A DNA stretch of 64,000 nucleotides. Source: Mycolicibacterium moriokaense (lineage in GTDB: Bacteria > Actinomycetota > Actinomycetes > Mycobacteriales > Mycobacteriaceae). The translations under genes and the position numbers were made by a program. Location of the stretch: positions 62,001 through 126,000 of the forward strand of contig NZ_QJJU01000013.1 in assembly GCF_003201655.1 (NCBI RefSeq), read 5' to 3'. The notes below the pieces were generated by a model that worked only from the letters and a program-made list of their open reading frames with translations, had not been told where the DNA came from and ran no database searches. Numbering within the stretch: position 1 is the first letter of the stretch; each line of letters opens with the position of its first letter. This document shows, piece after piece, positions 39,913 to 50,782 of this stretch.

Positions 39913-40527
39913 ATGCTTACTAATCAGGACATCCGTTCCGTCCACCGCACCGCGGTGATGGCCTCCGTTGACGTCGTCAACAGCGTCACTCTGAAAGACC
40001 TGCAGCGCGCGACCCCGTGCGATGGCTGGAACCTGTCCCACCTGCTGGCGCATATGACCGTGCAGCACCATGGATTCGCCGCGGCGGCCAGGGGTGACGG
40101 CGCCAACCCTGCCCACTGGGATATCGCGACTGTGGCCGACGCCGTGGCGATCGACCCCGCAGGCACCTACGCTGCGGCCGCGGCCGACGTCCTCGAAGCG
40201 TTCGCCGACGACGATGTGCTCGCCGCGTCCTTCGCGCTTCCCGAATTCGGCCCCGGCGCCGCGGCCCCGGGGTCGCAGGCCATCGGTTTCCACTTCGTCG
40301 ACTACGTCGTGCACGGATGGGACGTGGCGCGTGCCATCGACGCACCGTTCACGCTGCCCGCCGACGTGATCTCCGCAGTGCTGCCGCTGGTATTCGCCGT
40401 TCCCGACGGCGACTTCCGGAGCGCACCGACCTCGCCGTTTGCGCTCGCCATCGCGGCAGGCGAGGACGTCAGCGACCTCGACCGCGCACTTCTTCACCTC
40501 GGCCGCTCACCCGACTGGACTCCTTAG
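39913..40527 (+). CDS. mycothiol-dependent maleylpyruvate isomerase-family protein (TIGR03086-like)
   Basis: A 204-residue DinB-like four-helix protein. The motifs DLQRATPCDGWNLSHLLAHMTVQHHGF and FVDYVVHGWDVARAIDAPFTLP supply the His/Asp metal ligands typical of the MDMPI N-terminal domain. Family members often use mycothiol as cofactor; the reaction here is unknown. It is divergent from a MarR gene and probably controlled by it, so a detoxification role is plausible. Confidence 0.82.
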   Translation: MLTNQDIRSVHRTAVMASVDVVNSVTLKDLQRATPCDGWNLSHLLAHMTVQHHGFAAAARGDGANPAHWDIATVADAVAIDPAGTYAAAAADVLEAFADDDVLAASFALPEFGPGAAAPGSQAIGFHFVDYVVHGWDVARAIDAPFTLPADVISAVLPLVFAVPDGDFRSAPTSPFALAIAAGEDVSDLDRALLHLGRSPDWTP

Positions 40528-40602
40528 CCCCGCCGGACGCGTCAACCCCCGGACATCGTCGCGACACCGGGGTGGTGCACCATCGGTGGTGAGGAGGCGC
40601 TG

Positions 40603-41013
40603 ATGTCTGTGACCGACGCCGAAGCAATCGCCGACGTGGCCGATCGCTTGTTCGATGCGATCGAACGCGCCGACACTGCGAATATCGAGCAACTCTGGGA
40701 CGACGACGTCCTGGTTTGGCACTCCGGCGACCTCGAGGACAACGACCGGCCGCAGGCGCTGCGGGTGATCTATTGGTTCATCAAGCGGACCACCGAGCGA
40801 CGGTACGAGATCCTCGATCGCCAGTTGTTCGACGGCGGCTTCGTACAGCAGCACATCCTGCACGCGAATTGCCGCGACGGCGGATCGATCGCGATGCGGG
40901 TCTGCATCGTGATCAAGTTGGGCGCCAACGGTCTGATCAGTCGTATCGACGAGTACTTCGACCCGGCGGAGATGGCCCCGCTGCTGGAGTCGACCGATTC
41001 ACAGCGAAGGTGA
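40603..41013 (+). CDS. SnoaL-like / NTF2-fold protein
   Basis: A 136-residue NTF2-like protein (ADVADRLFDAIERADTANIEQLWDDDVLVWHSGDLE...RYEILDRQLFDGGFVQQHILHANCRDGG). The fold includes ketosteroid isomerases, polyketide cyclases and limonene epoxide hydrolases, but catalytic residues are not clear enough to choose. It is one base away from the following YceI gene, suggesting cotranscription. Confidence 0.78.
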   Translation: MSVTDAEAIADVADRLFDAIERADTANIEQLWDDDVLVWHSGDLEDNDRPQALRVIYWFIKRTTERRYEILDRQLFDGGFVQQHILHANCRDGGSIAMRVCIVIKLGANGLISRIDEYFDPAEMAPLLESTDSQRR

Positions 41014-41014
41014 C

Positions 41015-41545
41015 ATGGCAAGCACACAAGAACTTCTGAGCAATCCGGCATCCGTCGGCGTCTGGACCGTCGATCCGGGTCGGTCGTCGATTGGGTTCAA
41101 GGCCAAGTCGATGTGGGGCATGGCCCCCGTCAAGGGCCACTTCGCGGAGTTCAGCGGCGACGGCCAAATAACAGACACCCAAACGGTTTTCGGCCGCATC
41201 GACGTCAAGGCCACCTCAGTGAACACCAAGATACGCAAGCGCGACGATCACCTGCGCTCTGCGGACTTCTTCGAAGTCGACAAGTTTCCCGACATCAGCG
41301 TGGTGGTCACCAGCGCCGAGGGTATCGACGGCGACATCGTCGACCTGCGAGCACAACTCACGGTCAAGGGCACCGCCGTGGCGTTGCCGCTGCGAACAAA
41401 GGTCGCGGTGCTCGACGACGGTGCGGTGCGAGTCACCGCGGAAGCCACCGTCGACCGTAGGGATTTCGGCGTCGACGGAAACCTGATGGGGATGATCCCT
41501 GACAAGGCGACGATTTCCGGCGACGTCGTGTTCCGGCGCGGATAG
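41015..41545 (+). CDS. YceI-family lipid-binding protein
   Basis: A 176-residue lipocalin-like YceI protein (WTVDPGRSSIGFKAKSMWGMAPVKGHFAEFSG...RIDVKATSVNTKIRKRDDHLRSADFFEVDKFPDISV). Such proteins bind isoprenoid or fatty ligands in a long barrel. No signal peptide is present, so it is probably cytoplasmic. Coupled to the SnoaL-like gene upstream; ligand unknown. Confidence 0.9.
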   Translation: MASTQELLSNPASVGVWTVDPGRSSIGFKAKSMWGMAPVKGHFAEFSGDGQITDTQTVFGRIDVKATSVNTKIRKRDDHLRSADFFEVDKFPDISVVVTSAEGIDGDIVDLRAQLTVKGTAVALPLRTKVAVLDDGAVRVTAEATVDRRDFGVDGNLMGMIPDKATISGDVVFRRG

Positions 41546-41555
41546 CATCTGGCGC

Positions 41556-41966
41556 ATGACCCAGCCGTCACTGCCGTCTAACCCCTTGCGAATCCTCGTC
41601 TACAGCGACAACCCAAGGACCCGCGAGCAGGTTCAGCTGGCACTTGGAAAGCGCGTCGACCCGGATTTGCCGGAACTGAGCTATGTCGAGGTCGCCACCG
41701 GTCCGATGGTGATCCGACTAATGGACGAGGGTGGATTCGATCTGGTCATCCTCGACGGGGAGGCCACGCCTACCGGCGGACTGGGGATCGCTAAACAGCT
41801 CAAGGACGAGATCGCCGACTGCCCACCGATCCTGGTCCTCACCGGACGTCCCGACGACGCTTGGCTGGCCAGTTGGTCGCGGGCGGAAGCCGCGGTTCCC
41901 CACCCGATTGACCCGATCCGTTTGGGTGACGCCGTTGTGGGAGTGCTGCGCGCACCCGTGCAGTAG
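41556..41966 (+). CDS. orphan receiver-domain protein (Rv3143-like)
   Basis: A 136-residue response-regulator receiver without an output domain. The acidic pocket (LVYSDNPRTR) and phosphoacceptor strand (FDLVILDGEATPTGGLGIAKQLK) are visible, but the conserved Lys of the last strand is replaced (AAVPHPIDPIRL has His where K-P is usual). It may be a phosphate sink or a protein-interaction switch rather than a gene regulator. It lies directly upstream of the nuo operon, as Rv3143 does in M. tuberculosis as I recall, but a hairpin separates them. Confidence 0.85.
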   Translation: MTQPSLPSNPLRILVYSDNPRTREQVQLALGKRVDPDLPELSYVEVATGPMVIRLMDEGGFDLVILDGEATPTGGLGIAKQLKDEIADCPPILVLTGRPDDAWLASWSRAEAAVPHPIDPIRLGDAVVGVLRAPVQ

Positions 41967-41967
41967 G

Positions 41968-42004
41968 CGGAAACGCCAAATCTATTGGCGCAGTTTCGTT
42001 TCCG
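41968..42004 (+). terminator. hairpin between the receiver gene and nuoA
   Basis: Outer arms CGGAAAC / GTTTCCG and an inner stem GCCAA / TTGGC around a short loop form an interrupted hairpin starting right after the stop of the receiver gene and about 125 bases before nuoA. It suggests that nuoA has its own promoter in 42005-42130. Confidence 0.65.
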
Positions 42005-42130
42005 AGGCACGCCAACATGGCTGCAGGCAGCTACTAGCGACTCTAACCAAAATTCGTGGCACCCGTCATAAAGCCCGCTAGGGTGTGGGTAAGCTCACAT
42101 CGACAGCCCACGAGGGAGCGTTTGCTCGGT

Positions 42131-42502
42131 ATGGATTTGTACACCCCAATATTGGTGCTCGGCGCGATCGCGGCAGCGTTCGCGATCGGGTCGGTCGGCA
42201 TTGCGCTTTTGGTCGGCCCGCGCCGCTATAACCACTCCAAGCTCGAGGCCTACGAGTGCGGCATCGAGCCGGTGCCCGAGTTGGCCAGCGCCCATTCGGC
42301 GGGCCAGCGATTTCCGATCAAGTACTACCTGACGGCGATGTTGTTCATCATCTTCGACATCGAGATCGTCTTTCTCTATCCGTGGGCGGTCGCGTTCGAC
42401 AGCCTCGGGATGTTTGCGCTGGTAGAGATGCTTCTATTCATGGTCGTCGTGTTCGTGGCCTACGCCTATGTGTGGCGCCGGGGAGGCCTGACATGGGACT
42501 AG
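42131..42502 (+). CDS. nuoA: NADH-quinone oxidoreductase subunit A
   Basis: A 123-residue membrane subunit of respiratory complex I with three helices. The conserved AYECGIEPV loop and KYYLTAMLFIIFDIEIVFLYPWAV segment identify it. It is the first gene of the 14-gene nuo operon, and its end overlaps nuoB by 10 bases. The start at ATG 42131 gives the normal N-terminus; the frame is open upstream. Confidence 0.97.
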   Translation: MDLYTPILVLGAIAAAFAIGSVGIALLVGPRRYNHSKLEAYECGIEPVPELASAHSAGQRFPIKYYLTAMLFIIFDIEIVFLYPWAVAFDSLGMFALVEMLLFMVVVFVAYAYVWRRGGLTWD

Positions 42503-43047
42503 AGGAAAAGCTGCCCGGCGGCATCCTGCTCTCGACGGTCGAGAAGGTGGCCGGCTACATCCGGAAGGGCTCCTTGTGGCCCGCGACCTTCGGCCTGGCC
42601 TGCTGTGCGATCGAGATGATGGCGACGGCCGGACCACGATTCGACATCTCGCGGTTCGGCATGGAGCGGTTCTCGGCGACGCCGCGACAGGCCGACCTGA
42701 TGATCGTCGCGGGTCGGGTCAGCCAGAAAATGGCACCGGTGCTGCGCCAAATCTACGACCAGATGGCCGAGCCCAAGTGGGTGCTTGCGATGGGTGTTTG
42801 CGCGTCGTCTGGCGGCATGTTCAATAACTACGCGATCGTCCAGGGCGTCGACCACATCGTCCCCGTCGACATCTACCTGCCCGGATGTCCGCCGCGCCCT
42901 GAGATGCTTTTGCACGCAATCCTCAAGCTGCACGACAAGATTCAGGAGATGCCGCTCGGCGTCAACCGCGAGGAGGCGATCCGCGAAGCCGAGCAGGCGG
43001 CACTGGCGGTAACCCCGACCATCGAGTTAAAGGGGCTGCTGCGGTGA
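42493..43047 (+). CDS. nuoB: NADH-quinone oxidoreductase subunit B
   Basis: A 184-residue complex I subunit that carries the last iron-sulfur cluster N2, next to the quinone site. The ligands are seen in LACCAIEMMATAGPRFD, AMGVCASSGGMFNNY and IYLPGCPPRPE. It couples electron arrival to proton pumping in the membrane arm. The ATG lies inside the end of nuoA, and the stop overlaps nuoC by 4 bases. Confidence 0.98.
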   Translation: MGLEEKLPGGILLSTVEKVAGYIRKGSLWPATFGLACCAIEMMATAGPRFDISRFGMERFSATPRQADLMIVAGRVSQKMAPVLRQIYDQMAEPKWVLAMGVCASSGGMFNNYAIVQGVDHIVPVDIYLPGCPPRPEMLLHAILKLHDKIQEMPLGVNREEAIREAEQAALAVTPTIELKGLLR

Positions 43048-43732
43048 CTGAGAACGGATCAGACCACCAGAACGAAGCTCCCGAGGTAATCGGTGTACGC
43101 CGCGGCATGTTCGGGGCCGAGGGCAGCGGTGACACGTCCGGATACGGCCGCCTCATCCGTCCTGTGGAGCTGCCGGGGAGCTCTCCGCGGCCGTACGGCG
43201 GCTTTTTCGACGACGTCGTCGACAAACTGGCCGGCGTTCTCGGCGAGGACAACTACGCCGAGTCCATCGAGCGGGTGGTGGTCTACCGCGACGAACTGAC
43301 GCTGGAGGTTCGGCGCGAGCACCTGCCCGCGGTGGCGCAGGCATTGCGCGACGACCAGGGGCTGCGCTTCGAGCTGTGCCTGGGCGTCAGCGGCGTGCAC
43401 TACCCCGACGACAGCGGACGTGAGCTGCACGCCGTTTATCCGCTGATGTCGATCACCCACAATCGCCGCATCCGTGTCGAGGTCGCCACACCCGACGCCG
43501 ACCCGCACATCCCGTCGCTGTACTCGGTGTATCCAACCGTCGACTGGCACGAGCGGGAGACATACGACTTCTTCGGCATCATCTTCGACGGTCATCCCGC
43601 GCTGACCCGCATTGAGATGCCCGACGACTGGGTCGGGCACCCGCAGCGCAAGGACTACCCGTTGGGCGGAATCCCGGTGGAGTACCACGGCGCCGAGATC
43701 CCACCGCCCGATCAGCGGAGGGCCTACAACTG

Positions 43733-43733
<1 letters not shown>
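43044..43733 (+). CDS. nuoC: NADH-quinone oxidoreductase subunit C
   Basis: A 229-residue peripheral-arm subunit of complex I with the family signature YPTVDWHERETYDFFGIIFDGHPAL and RKDYPLGG near the end. The N-terminal ~40 residues are an actinobacterial extension. GTG start overlapping nuoB. It is separate from nuoD, not fused as in some proteobacteria. Confidence 0.97.
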
Positions 43734-45069
<1,336 letters not shown>

Positions 45070-45073
<4 letters not shown>

Positions 45074-45855
45074 GTGTGTTCCTCGAGCTGGGCCAGCGGC
45101 CAGATGAGCCCGGCCCACCCATCCACGGACCCAAAACCTATCCGGCCGACGTCCAGGCGCGTCTGGCTGCCGACGCCCAAGGTGTCATCGCCCGCTATCC
45201 GCAGGGCCGGTCGGCGTTGTTGCCGCTGCTGCACCTCGTGCAGTCCGAAGATGGCTGCCTCACCTCTGCGGGCATCGCCTTCTGCGCGCGACAGCTGGGA
45301 TTGACCGACGCCGAAGTCACCGCCGTGGCCACCTTCTACTCGATGTACCGCCGCACGCCGACGGGTGAGTATCTGGTCGGGGTGTGCACCAACACGTTGT
45401 GCGCGATCATGGGCGGCGACGCGATTCTCGAAGCGCTGCAGGATCATCTGGGCCTTCACGCGGGCGAGACGACTGAGTCCGTTGATGGAGGGCCAAGCGT
45501 CACGCTCGAGCACATCGAGTGCAATGCCGCATGTGATTACGCACCGGTCGTGATGGTCAACTGGGAGTTCTTCGACAACCAGACACCGTCGTCGGCCCGC
45601 GACCTCGTCGACGAACTGCGCGCGGGCCATCCGCCCCTTCCGACCCGCGGCGCGCCGTTGTGCACCTTCAAGGAGACCTCGAGAGTCCTTGCCGGCCTGC
45701 CCGATCCAGAGGCCGCTGCCGCGCAGACGTCGGCCGGGGACGCGACGCTGGCCGGCCTGCGGATCGCGAAGGAAAAGGGCATGAAGGCCCCCGATCCGGC
45801 CGCGACGCCAAACGATCCCGAAACCAGCCCGGACGCAACGGAATCCAAGAAATGA
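45070..45855 (+). CDS. nuoE: NADH-quinone oxidoreductase subunit E
   Basis: A 261-residue 24-kDa-type subunit with a thioredoxin-like domain that binds the off-path [2Fe-2S] cluster N1a. The four Cys ligands are in VCTNTLCAIMGG and IECNAACDYAP. A ~85-residue C-terminal Pro/Ala-rich extension follows, as in other mycobacteria. GTG start overlapping nuoD; the stop overlaps nuoF. Confidence 0.97.
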
Positions 45856-47168
45856 CGCCACTGACTCCCGTCCTGAGCCGGTTCTGGGACGAGCCAGAGC
45901 CCTGGTCGATGGACACGTACCGCCGCCACGACGGCTACCGCGCGCTCGACCGCGCCCTCGGGATGGATCCCGACGGTGTCATCGCGCTTGTGAAGGATTC
46001 GGGTCTGCGGGGCCGCGGTGGTGCGGGCTTCCCGACGGGCACCAAGTGGTCCTTCATCCCGCAGGACGACACCGGCGCAGGCGCCAAGCCGAAGTACCTG
46101 GTGGTCAACGCCGACGAGTCGGAACCCGGTACGTGCAAAGACATCCCGCTGATGCTGACGACGCCCCACTTCCTGGTGGAGGGTGTCATCATCGCGGCGT
46201 ACGCGATCCGGGCGCACCATGCCTTCATCTACGTCCGCGGCGAGGTCCTCCCGGTGCTGCGCCGACTGCAGGCTGCGGTCGCCGAGGCCTATGAAGCGGG
46301 CTACCTGGGCACCGACATCAAAGGGTCCGGCTTCGACCTGGAACTGATCGTGCATGCAGGGGCGGGCGCTTACATCTGCGGCGAGGAGACCGCGCTGCTG
46401 GACTCGCTGGAAGGGCGGAGAGGACAGCCGCGGCTACGCCCTCCTTTCCCCGCTGTCGCAGGCCTGTACGCCTCCCCCACCGTGGTCAACAACGTGGAGT
46501 CGATCGCCAGCGTACCGCCGATACTGCTCAATGGTGTGGACTGGTTCCGGTCGATGGGCACCGAGAAGTCGCCCGGTTTCACGCTGTACTCGCTGTCCGG
46601 TCACGTCACGACCCCCGGGCAGTACGAGGCGCCGCTGGGAATCACGTTGCGGGAACTGCTGGACTACGCCGGCGGTGTCCGCGCCGGACACTCGCTGAAA
46701 TTCTGGACGCCGGGCGGCTCGTCGACGCCGCTGCTGACCGACGAACACCTCGACGTGCCACTGGATTACGAGGGCATGGCAGGGGTTGGGTCGATGCTGG
46801 GCACCAAGGCATTGCAGATATTCGACGAGACCACCTGTGTGGTGCGCGCGGTGCGTCGGTGGACCGAGTTCTACGCGCACGAGTCGTGTGGCAAGTGCAC
46901 GCCGTGCCGGGAGGGCACCTACTGGCTGGCGCAGATCTACGAACGCCTAGAGACCGGAACGGGCACCGAGGCCGACATCCAGAAACTCCTCGACATCTCC
47001 GACACCATCTTCGGAAAGTCGTTCTGCGCGTTGGGCGACGGCGCCGCCAGCCCGATCATTTCGTCGATCAAGTTCTTCCGCGACGAGTACGTCGCGCACC
47101 TGGCCGGCGGCTGTCCGTTCGACCCGCACGCCTCCACGCTGATGGCCACGGAAGGGGTGGGTGTCTAG
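45852..47168 (+). CDS. nuoF: NADH-quinone oxidoreductase subunit F
   Basis: A 438-residue 51-kDa-type subunit that oxidises NADH with FMN. The nucleotide sites are LRGRGGAGFPTGTKW and GAGAYICGEETALLDSLEG; the [4Fe-4S] cluster N3 ligands are in ESCGKCTPCREG plus a later Cys (SFCALGDGA). It overlaps nuoE by 4 bases and directly abuts nuoG. Confidence 0.98.
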   Translation: MTPLTPVLSRFWDEPEPWSMDTYRRHDGYRALDRALGMDPDGVIALVKDSGLRGRGGAGFPTGTKWSFIPQDDTGAGAKPKYLVVNADESEPGTCKDIPLMLTTPHFLVEGVIIAAYAIRAHHAFIYVRGEVLPVLRRLQAAVAEAYEAGYLGTDIKGSGFDLELIVHAGAGAYICGEETALLDSLEGRRGQPRLRPPFPAVAGLYASPTVVNNVESIASVPPILLNGVDWFRSMGTEKSPGFTLYSLSGHVTTPGQYEAPLGITLRELLDYAGGVRAGHSLKFWTPGGSSTPLLTDEHLDVPLDYEGMAGVGSMLGTKALQIFDETTCVVRAVRRWTEFYAHESCGKCTPCREGTYWLAQIYERLETGTGTEADIQKLLDISDTIFGKSFCALGDGAASPIISSIKFFRDEYVAHLAGGCPFDPHASTLMATEGVGV

Positions 47169-49562
47169 ATGACGCAGACCGCCGATACCGGCACCGGCAC
47201 AACGCCCGTCGAGATGGTGAACCTCACCATCGACGACGTGGAGATCAGTGTGCCGAAGGGCACCTTGGTGATTCGGGCCGCTGAGCTGATCGGTGTCCAG
47301 ATCCCACGGTTCTGCGACCACCCGTTGCTCGATCCGGTCGGCGCATGCAGGCAATGCCTTGTCGAGGTCGAGGGCCAACGCAAGCCGATGGCGTCGTGCA
47401 CTATCACCTGCACGCCCGACATGGTGGTGCGCACCCAGAACACCTCCGAGTCCGCCGACAAGGCGCAGCACGGGGTGATGGAACTGCTTCTCATCAACCA
47501 CCCGCTGGATTGCCCGGTGTGCGACAAGGGCGGCGAATGCCCCCTGCAAAACCAGGCGATGTCCAACGGGCGGGTGGAAACCCGATTCGAGGACGTCAAG
47601 AGGACGTTCCCCAAACCCATCAACATCTCGTCCGAGGTGCTGCTGGACCGGGAGCGCTGCGTGTTGTGCGCCCGCTGCACCCGGTTCTCCGAGCAGATCG
47701 CCGGTGACCCGTTCATCGAACTGCTCGAACGCGGTGCGCTGCAACAGGTCGGGATCGCTCCCGGCGAGCCTTTCCAGTCGTACTACTCGGGCAACACTGT
47801 GCAGATCTGTCCCGTCGGGGCACTCACCGGCGCGGCCTATCGCTTCCGGGCCAGGCCTTTCGACCTGGTGTCCAGTCCAAGTGTGTGCGAGCACTGCGCG
47901 AGCGGATGCGCGGAGCGCACCGACCACCGCCGCGGAAAAGTCCTGCGTCGCTTGGCCGGTGACGACCCCGAGGTCAACGAAGAGTGGAACTGCGACAAGG
48001 GTCGCTGGGCGTTCACCTACGCCACCCAGGGTGACCGCATCACCACCCCGCTGATCCGCGAAGGGGACGGCTCGCAGCGGCCTGCCTCGTGGTCGGAAGC
48101 CCTCAATGTCGCGAGCGCCGGCCTGGCCGCGGCGGGCGCACGCACAGGCGTTCTCGTCGGTGGCCGGGTAACCGTGGAAGACGCATACGCCTACTCGAAG
48201 TTCGCCCGAATGATCCTGGGCACCAACGACATCGACTTCCGGGCCCGTGCACACAGCTCCGAGGAAGCCGACTTCCTCGCCACACACATCGCGGGCCAGC
48301 CGATGACCGTAACCTACACCGACCTCGAGAACGCGCCTGCGGTTCTGCTGGCCGGGTTCGAACCTGAAGAGGAATCGCCGATCGTCTTCCTGCGGCTACG
48401 CAAGGCCGTCCGCAAGAAGGGTTTGCAGGTCAAGTCGATTGCGCCGTTCGCCACCCGCACCCTGACCAAACTGCAGGCACAACTGGTTCAGACAGCACCT
48501 GGCGGCGAGGCGGCAACGCTGGACGGTTTAGTCGGCGACGATCACTTGAAGCTGCCCGGCTCGGTCATTCTGGTCGGCGAGCGGCTGGCCACCTCGCCGG
48601 GAGCACTCTCGGCCGCAAGCAGGTTGGCGGCGGCGACGGGCGCCCGGCTGGCATGGATTCCGCGTAGGGCCGGTGAGCGAGGCGCCCTCGAGGCAGGCGC
48701 GCTGCCCGGCCTCCTGCCCGGCGGTCGACCGCTCAGCGATGCGTCGGCACGCGAACAGACCGCCGCTGCATGGAATGTCGGCGATCTGCCGTCGACACCC
48801 GGCCGCGACACCGCGGGGATCCTCGAAGCAGCGCGAAGCGGCGAACTGGGCGCTCTGCTAGTCGGCGGCGTCGAACTCGCAGACCTCCCGGACCCCGATG
48901 CCGCGGTGGCCGCGATCGACGCCGCGCCATTCGTGGTCAGCCTCGAGCTACGGGAGAGCGCGGTGAGCGCGCTCGCCGACGTGGTGTTCCCAGTCGCGCC
49001 TGTCGTCGAGAAGGCAGGCGCATTCGTCAACTGGGAGGGCCGGATTCGCCCGTTCAAACCTGCGCTGGATACCAATGCGATTCCCGATCTGCGCGTACTG
49101 GCCTACCTCGCAGACGAATTCGGCTCCGATCTGAACATGTCGTCCGCATCCGTCGCCAGTGAAGAGATGGCACGGCTCGGGTTGTGGGGCGGCCCGCGAC
49201 CGGTTGCCCCCAATGTGACGCCGTCGCAGCCCGCACGACCCGGTAAAGGACAGGCCCTGCTGGCCAGCTGGCGGATGCTGCTCGACGACGGGCGCCTGCA
49301 GGACGGCGAACCACACCTGGCGGGCACTGCACACCAGCCAGTCGCACGTCTTTCGGCCGTCACCGCCGCCGAGATCGGCGCAGGAGAAGACGATCTGGTG
49401 AGTGTGAGCACCGATCGCGGCGCGATCACGCTTCCGCTGGCGATCACTGACATGACCGACGGCACCGTCTGGTTGCCGCTGAACTCCCCCGGCTCGGCGG
49501 TGTACCCGCAACTCGGTGTCACGGCGGGCCAGGTCGTCTCGATCGGACGGGCAGATCGATGA
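47169..49562 (+). CDS. nuoG: NADH-quinone oxidoreductase subunit G
   Basis: A 797-residue 75-kDa-type subunit that conducts electrons through several clusters. Residues ~15-90 are a ferredoxin-like [2Fe-2S] domain (CDHPLLDPVGACRQCLVEV). CPVCDKGGECPLQN and CVLCARCTRFSEQIAG carry [4Fe-4S] clusters, and VCEHCASGCAERTD begins the molybdopterin-oxidoreductase-like domain. The rest is the catalytically inactive MopB-like domain. In M. tuberculosis NuoG also affects host cell apoptosis, by published work. The end overlaps nuoH. Confidence 0.98.
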   Translation: MTQTADTGTGTTPVEMVNLTIDDVEISVPKGTLVIRAAELIGVQIPRFCDHPLLDPVGACRQCLVEVEGQRKPMASCTITCTPDMVVRTQNTSESADKAQHGVMELLLINHPLDCPVCDKGGECPLQNQAMSNGRVETRFEDVKRTFPKPINISSEVLLDRERCVLCARCTRFSEQIAGDPFIELLERGALQQVGIAPGEPFQSYYSGNTVQICPVGALTGAAYRFRARPFDLVSSPSVCEHCASGCAERTDHRRGKVLRRLAGDDPEVNEEWNCDKGRWAFTYATQGDRITTPLIREGDGSQRPASWSEALNVASAGLAAAGARTGVLVGGRVTVEDAYAYSKFARMILGTNDIDFRARAHSSEEADFLATHIAGQPMTVTYTDLENAPAVLLAGFEPEEESPIVFLRLRKAVRKKGLQVKSIAPFATRTLTKLQAQLVQTAPGGEAATLDGLVGDDHLKLPGSVILVGERLATSPGALSAASRLAAATGARLAWIPRRAGERGALEAGALPGLLPGGRPLSDASAREQTAAAWNVGDLPSTPGRDTAGILEAARSGELGALLVGGVELADLPDPDAAVAAIDAAPFVVSLELRESAVSALADVVFPVAPVVEKAGAFVNWEGRIRPFKPALDTNAIPDLRVLAYLADEFGSDLNMSSASVASEEMARLGLWGGPRPVAPNVTPSQPARPGKGQALLASWRMLLDDGRLQDGEPHLAGTAHQPVARLSAVTAAEIGAGEDDLVSVSTDRGAITLPLAITDMTDGTVWLPLNSPGSAVYPQLGVTAGQVVSIGRADR

Positions 49563-50782
49563 CCTACCCCGATCCGACCCTCTTCGGCCATGATCCGTGG
49601 TGGCTCATAATCGCCAAGGCGCTCTTTATCTTCGTGTTCCTGATGCTGTCCCTGTTGGTGGCGATCCTCCTCGAACGCAAAATCCTCGGTTGGATGCAGA
49701 TGCGTCCGGGCCCGAACCGCGTCGGACCGTGGGGTCTGCTGCAGTCGTTGGTTGACGGCGTCAAGCTGGCCCTCAAAGAGGGCCTCGTTCCCGCCGGGGT
49801 GGACAAGTTCATCTACCTTGCGGCGCCGGTCATCTCGGTGGTTCCCGCGTTCATCGCGTTCTCCGTCATCCCGATGGGCGGTGAGGTGTCGGTGTTCGGC
49901 CACCGAACCGCATTGCAGCTGACCGATATGCCCGTCGCGGTGCTGTTCGTGCTCGCCGCGACATCGATCGGTGTGTACGGAATCGTGTTGGCGGGTTGGG
50001 CGTCCGGCTCCACCTATCCGCTGCTGGGCGGGCTTCGGTCCAGCGCACAGGTGATCTCGTATGAGATAGCCATGGCTCTATCGTTCGCGGCGGTGTTCAT
50101 CTACGCGGGCACGATGTCGACGTCGGGAATCGTCGCGAGCCAAGTCGGCCTCTGGTACATCTTCCCGCTGCTGCCGTCGTTCGTGGTCTACCTGACCTCG
50201 ATGGTCGGCGAAACCAACAGGGCCCCTTTCGATCTGCCCGAGGCAGAGGGTGAGCTCGTCGGCGGGTTCCACACCGAGTACTCGTCGATCAAATTCGCGA
50301 TGTTCATGCTCGCCGAGTACGTCAACATGTTCACAGTGTCGGCGCTGGCGACCACGCTGTTCCTCGGCGGATGGCATGCCCCGTGGCCCATCAACATGTG
50401 GGACGGCGCCAACACCGGCTGGTGGTCGCTGTTGTGGTTCATCGCGAAGGTCTGGACATTCATGTTCCTGTTCTTCTGGCTGCGGGGAACGCTGCCCCGG
50501 ATGCGCTACGACCAATTCATGGCACTCGGCTGGAAGGTGCTGATCCCGGTCTCGCTGGTCTGGATCGTGATCGTCTCCAGCGCCCGCGCGCTGCGCAACC
50601 AGGGCTATGGCCAGGTCGCCACCGGACTGATCACCGTGGGCGCCGTGGTCGCGCTGATCATTCTGTTCGCGCTGTGGAGAGCCGTGCGGGCCAGAAACAT
50701 TCGGAAGATCCCCGAGCAGGCCGTGGATGCGGGCGTGTTCCCGGTGCCACCCCTGCCGACAAAGGAGAAAACCGATGCCTAA
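49559..50782 (+). CDS. nuoH: NADH-quinone oxidoreductase subunit H
   Basis: A 407-residue membrane subunit with eight helices that joins the quinone chamber to the proton channels. The conserved ILGWMQMRPGPNRVGPWGLLQSLVDGVKL and DLPEAEGELVGGFHTEYSS segments are complete. A ~40-residue charged C-terminal tail follows the last helix. Overlaps nuoG by 4 and nuoI by 8 bases. Confidence 0.98.
   Translation: MTYPDPTLFGHDPWWLIIAKALFIFVFLMLSLLVAILLERKILGWMQMRPGPNRVGPWGLLQSLVDGVKLALKEGLVPAGVDKFIYLAAPVISVVPAFIAFSVIPMGGEVSVFGHRTALQLTDMPVAVLFVLAATSIGVYGIVLAGWASGSTYPLLGGLRSSAQVISYEIAMALSFAAVFIYAGTMSTSGIVASQVGLWYIFPLLPSFVVYLTSMVGETNRAPFDLPEAEGELVGGFHTEYSSIKFAMFMLAEYVNMFTVSALATTLFLGGWHAPWPINMWDGANTGWWSLLWFIAKVWTFMFLFFWLRGTLPRMRYDQFMALGWKVLIPVSLVWIVIVSSARALRNQGYGQVATGLITVGAVVALIILFALWRAVRARNIRKIPEQAVDAGVFPVPPLPTKEKTDA

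Noticed and set aside
46947..48287. 446-residue minus-strand frame opposite nuoF/nuoG
   Set aside because: High-GC antisense shadow with no domain signature; nuoF and nuoG are unambiguous on the plus strand.
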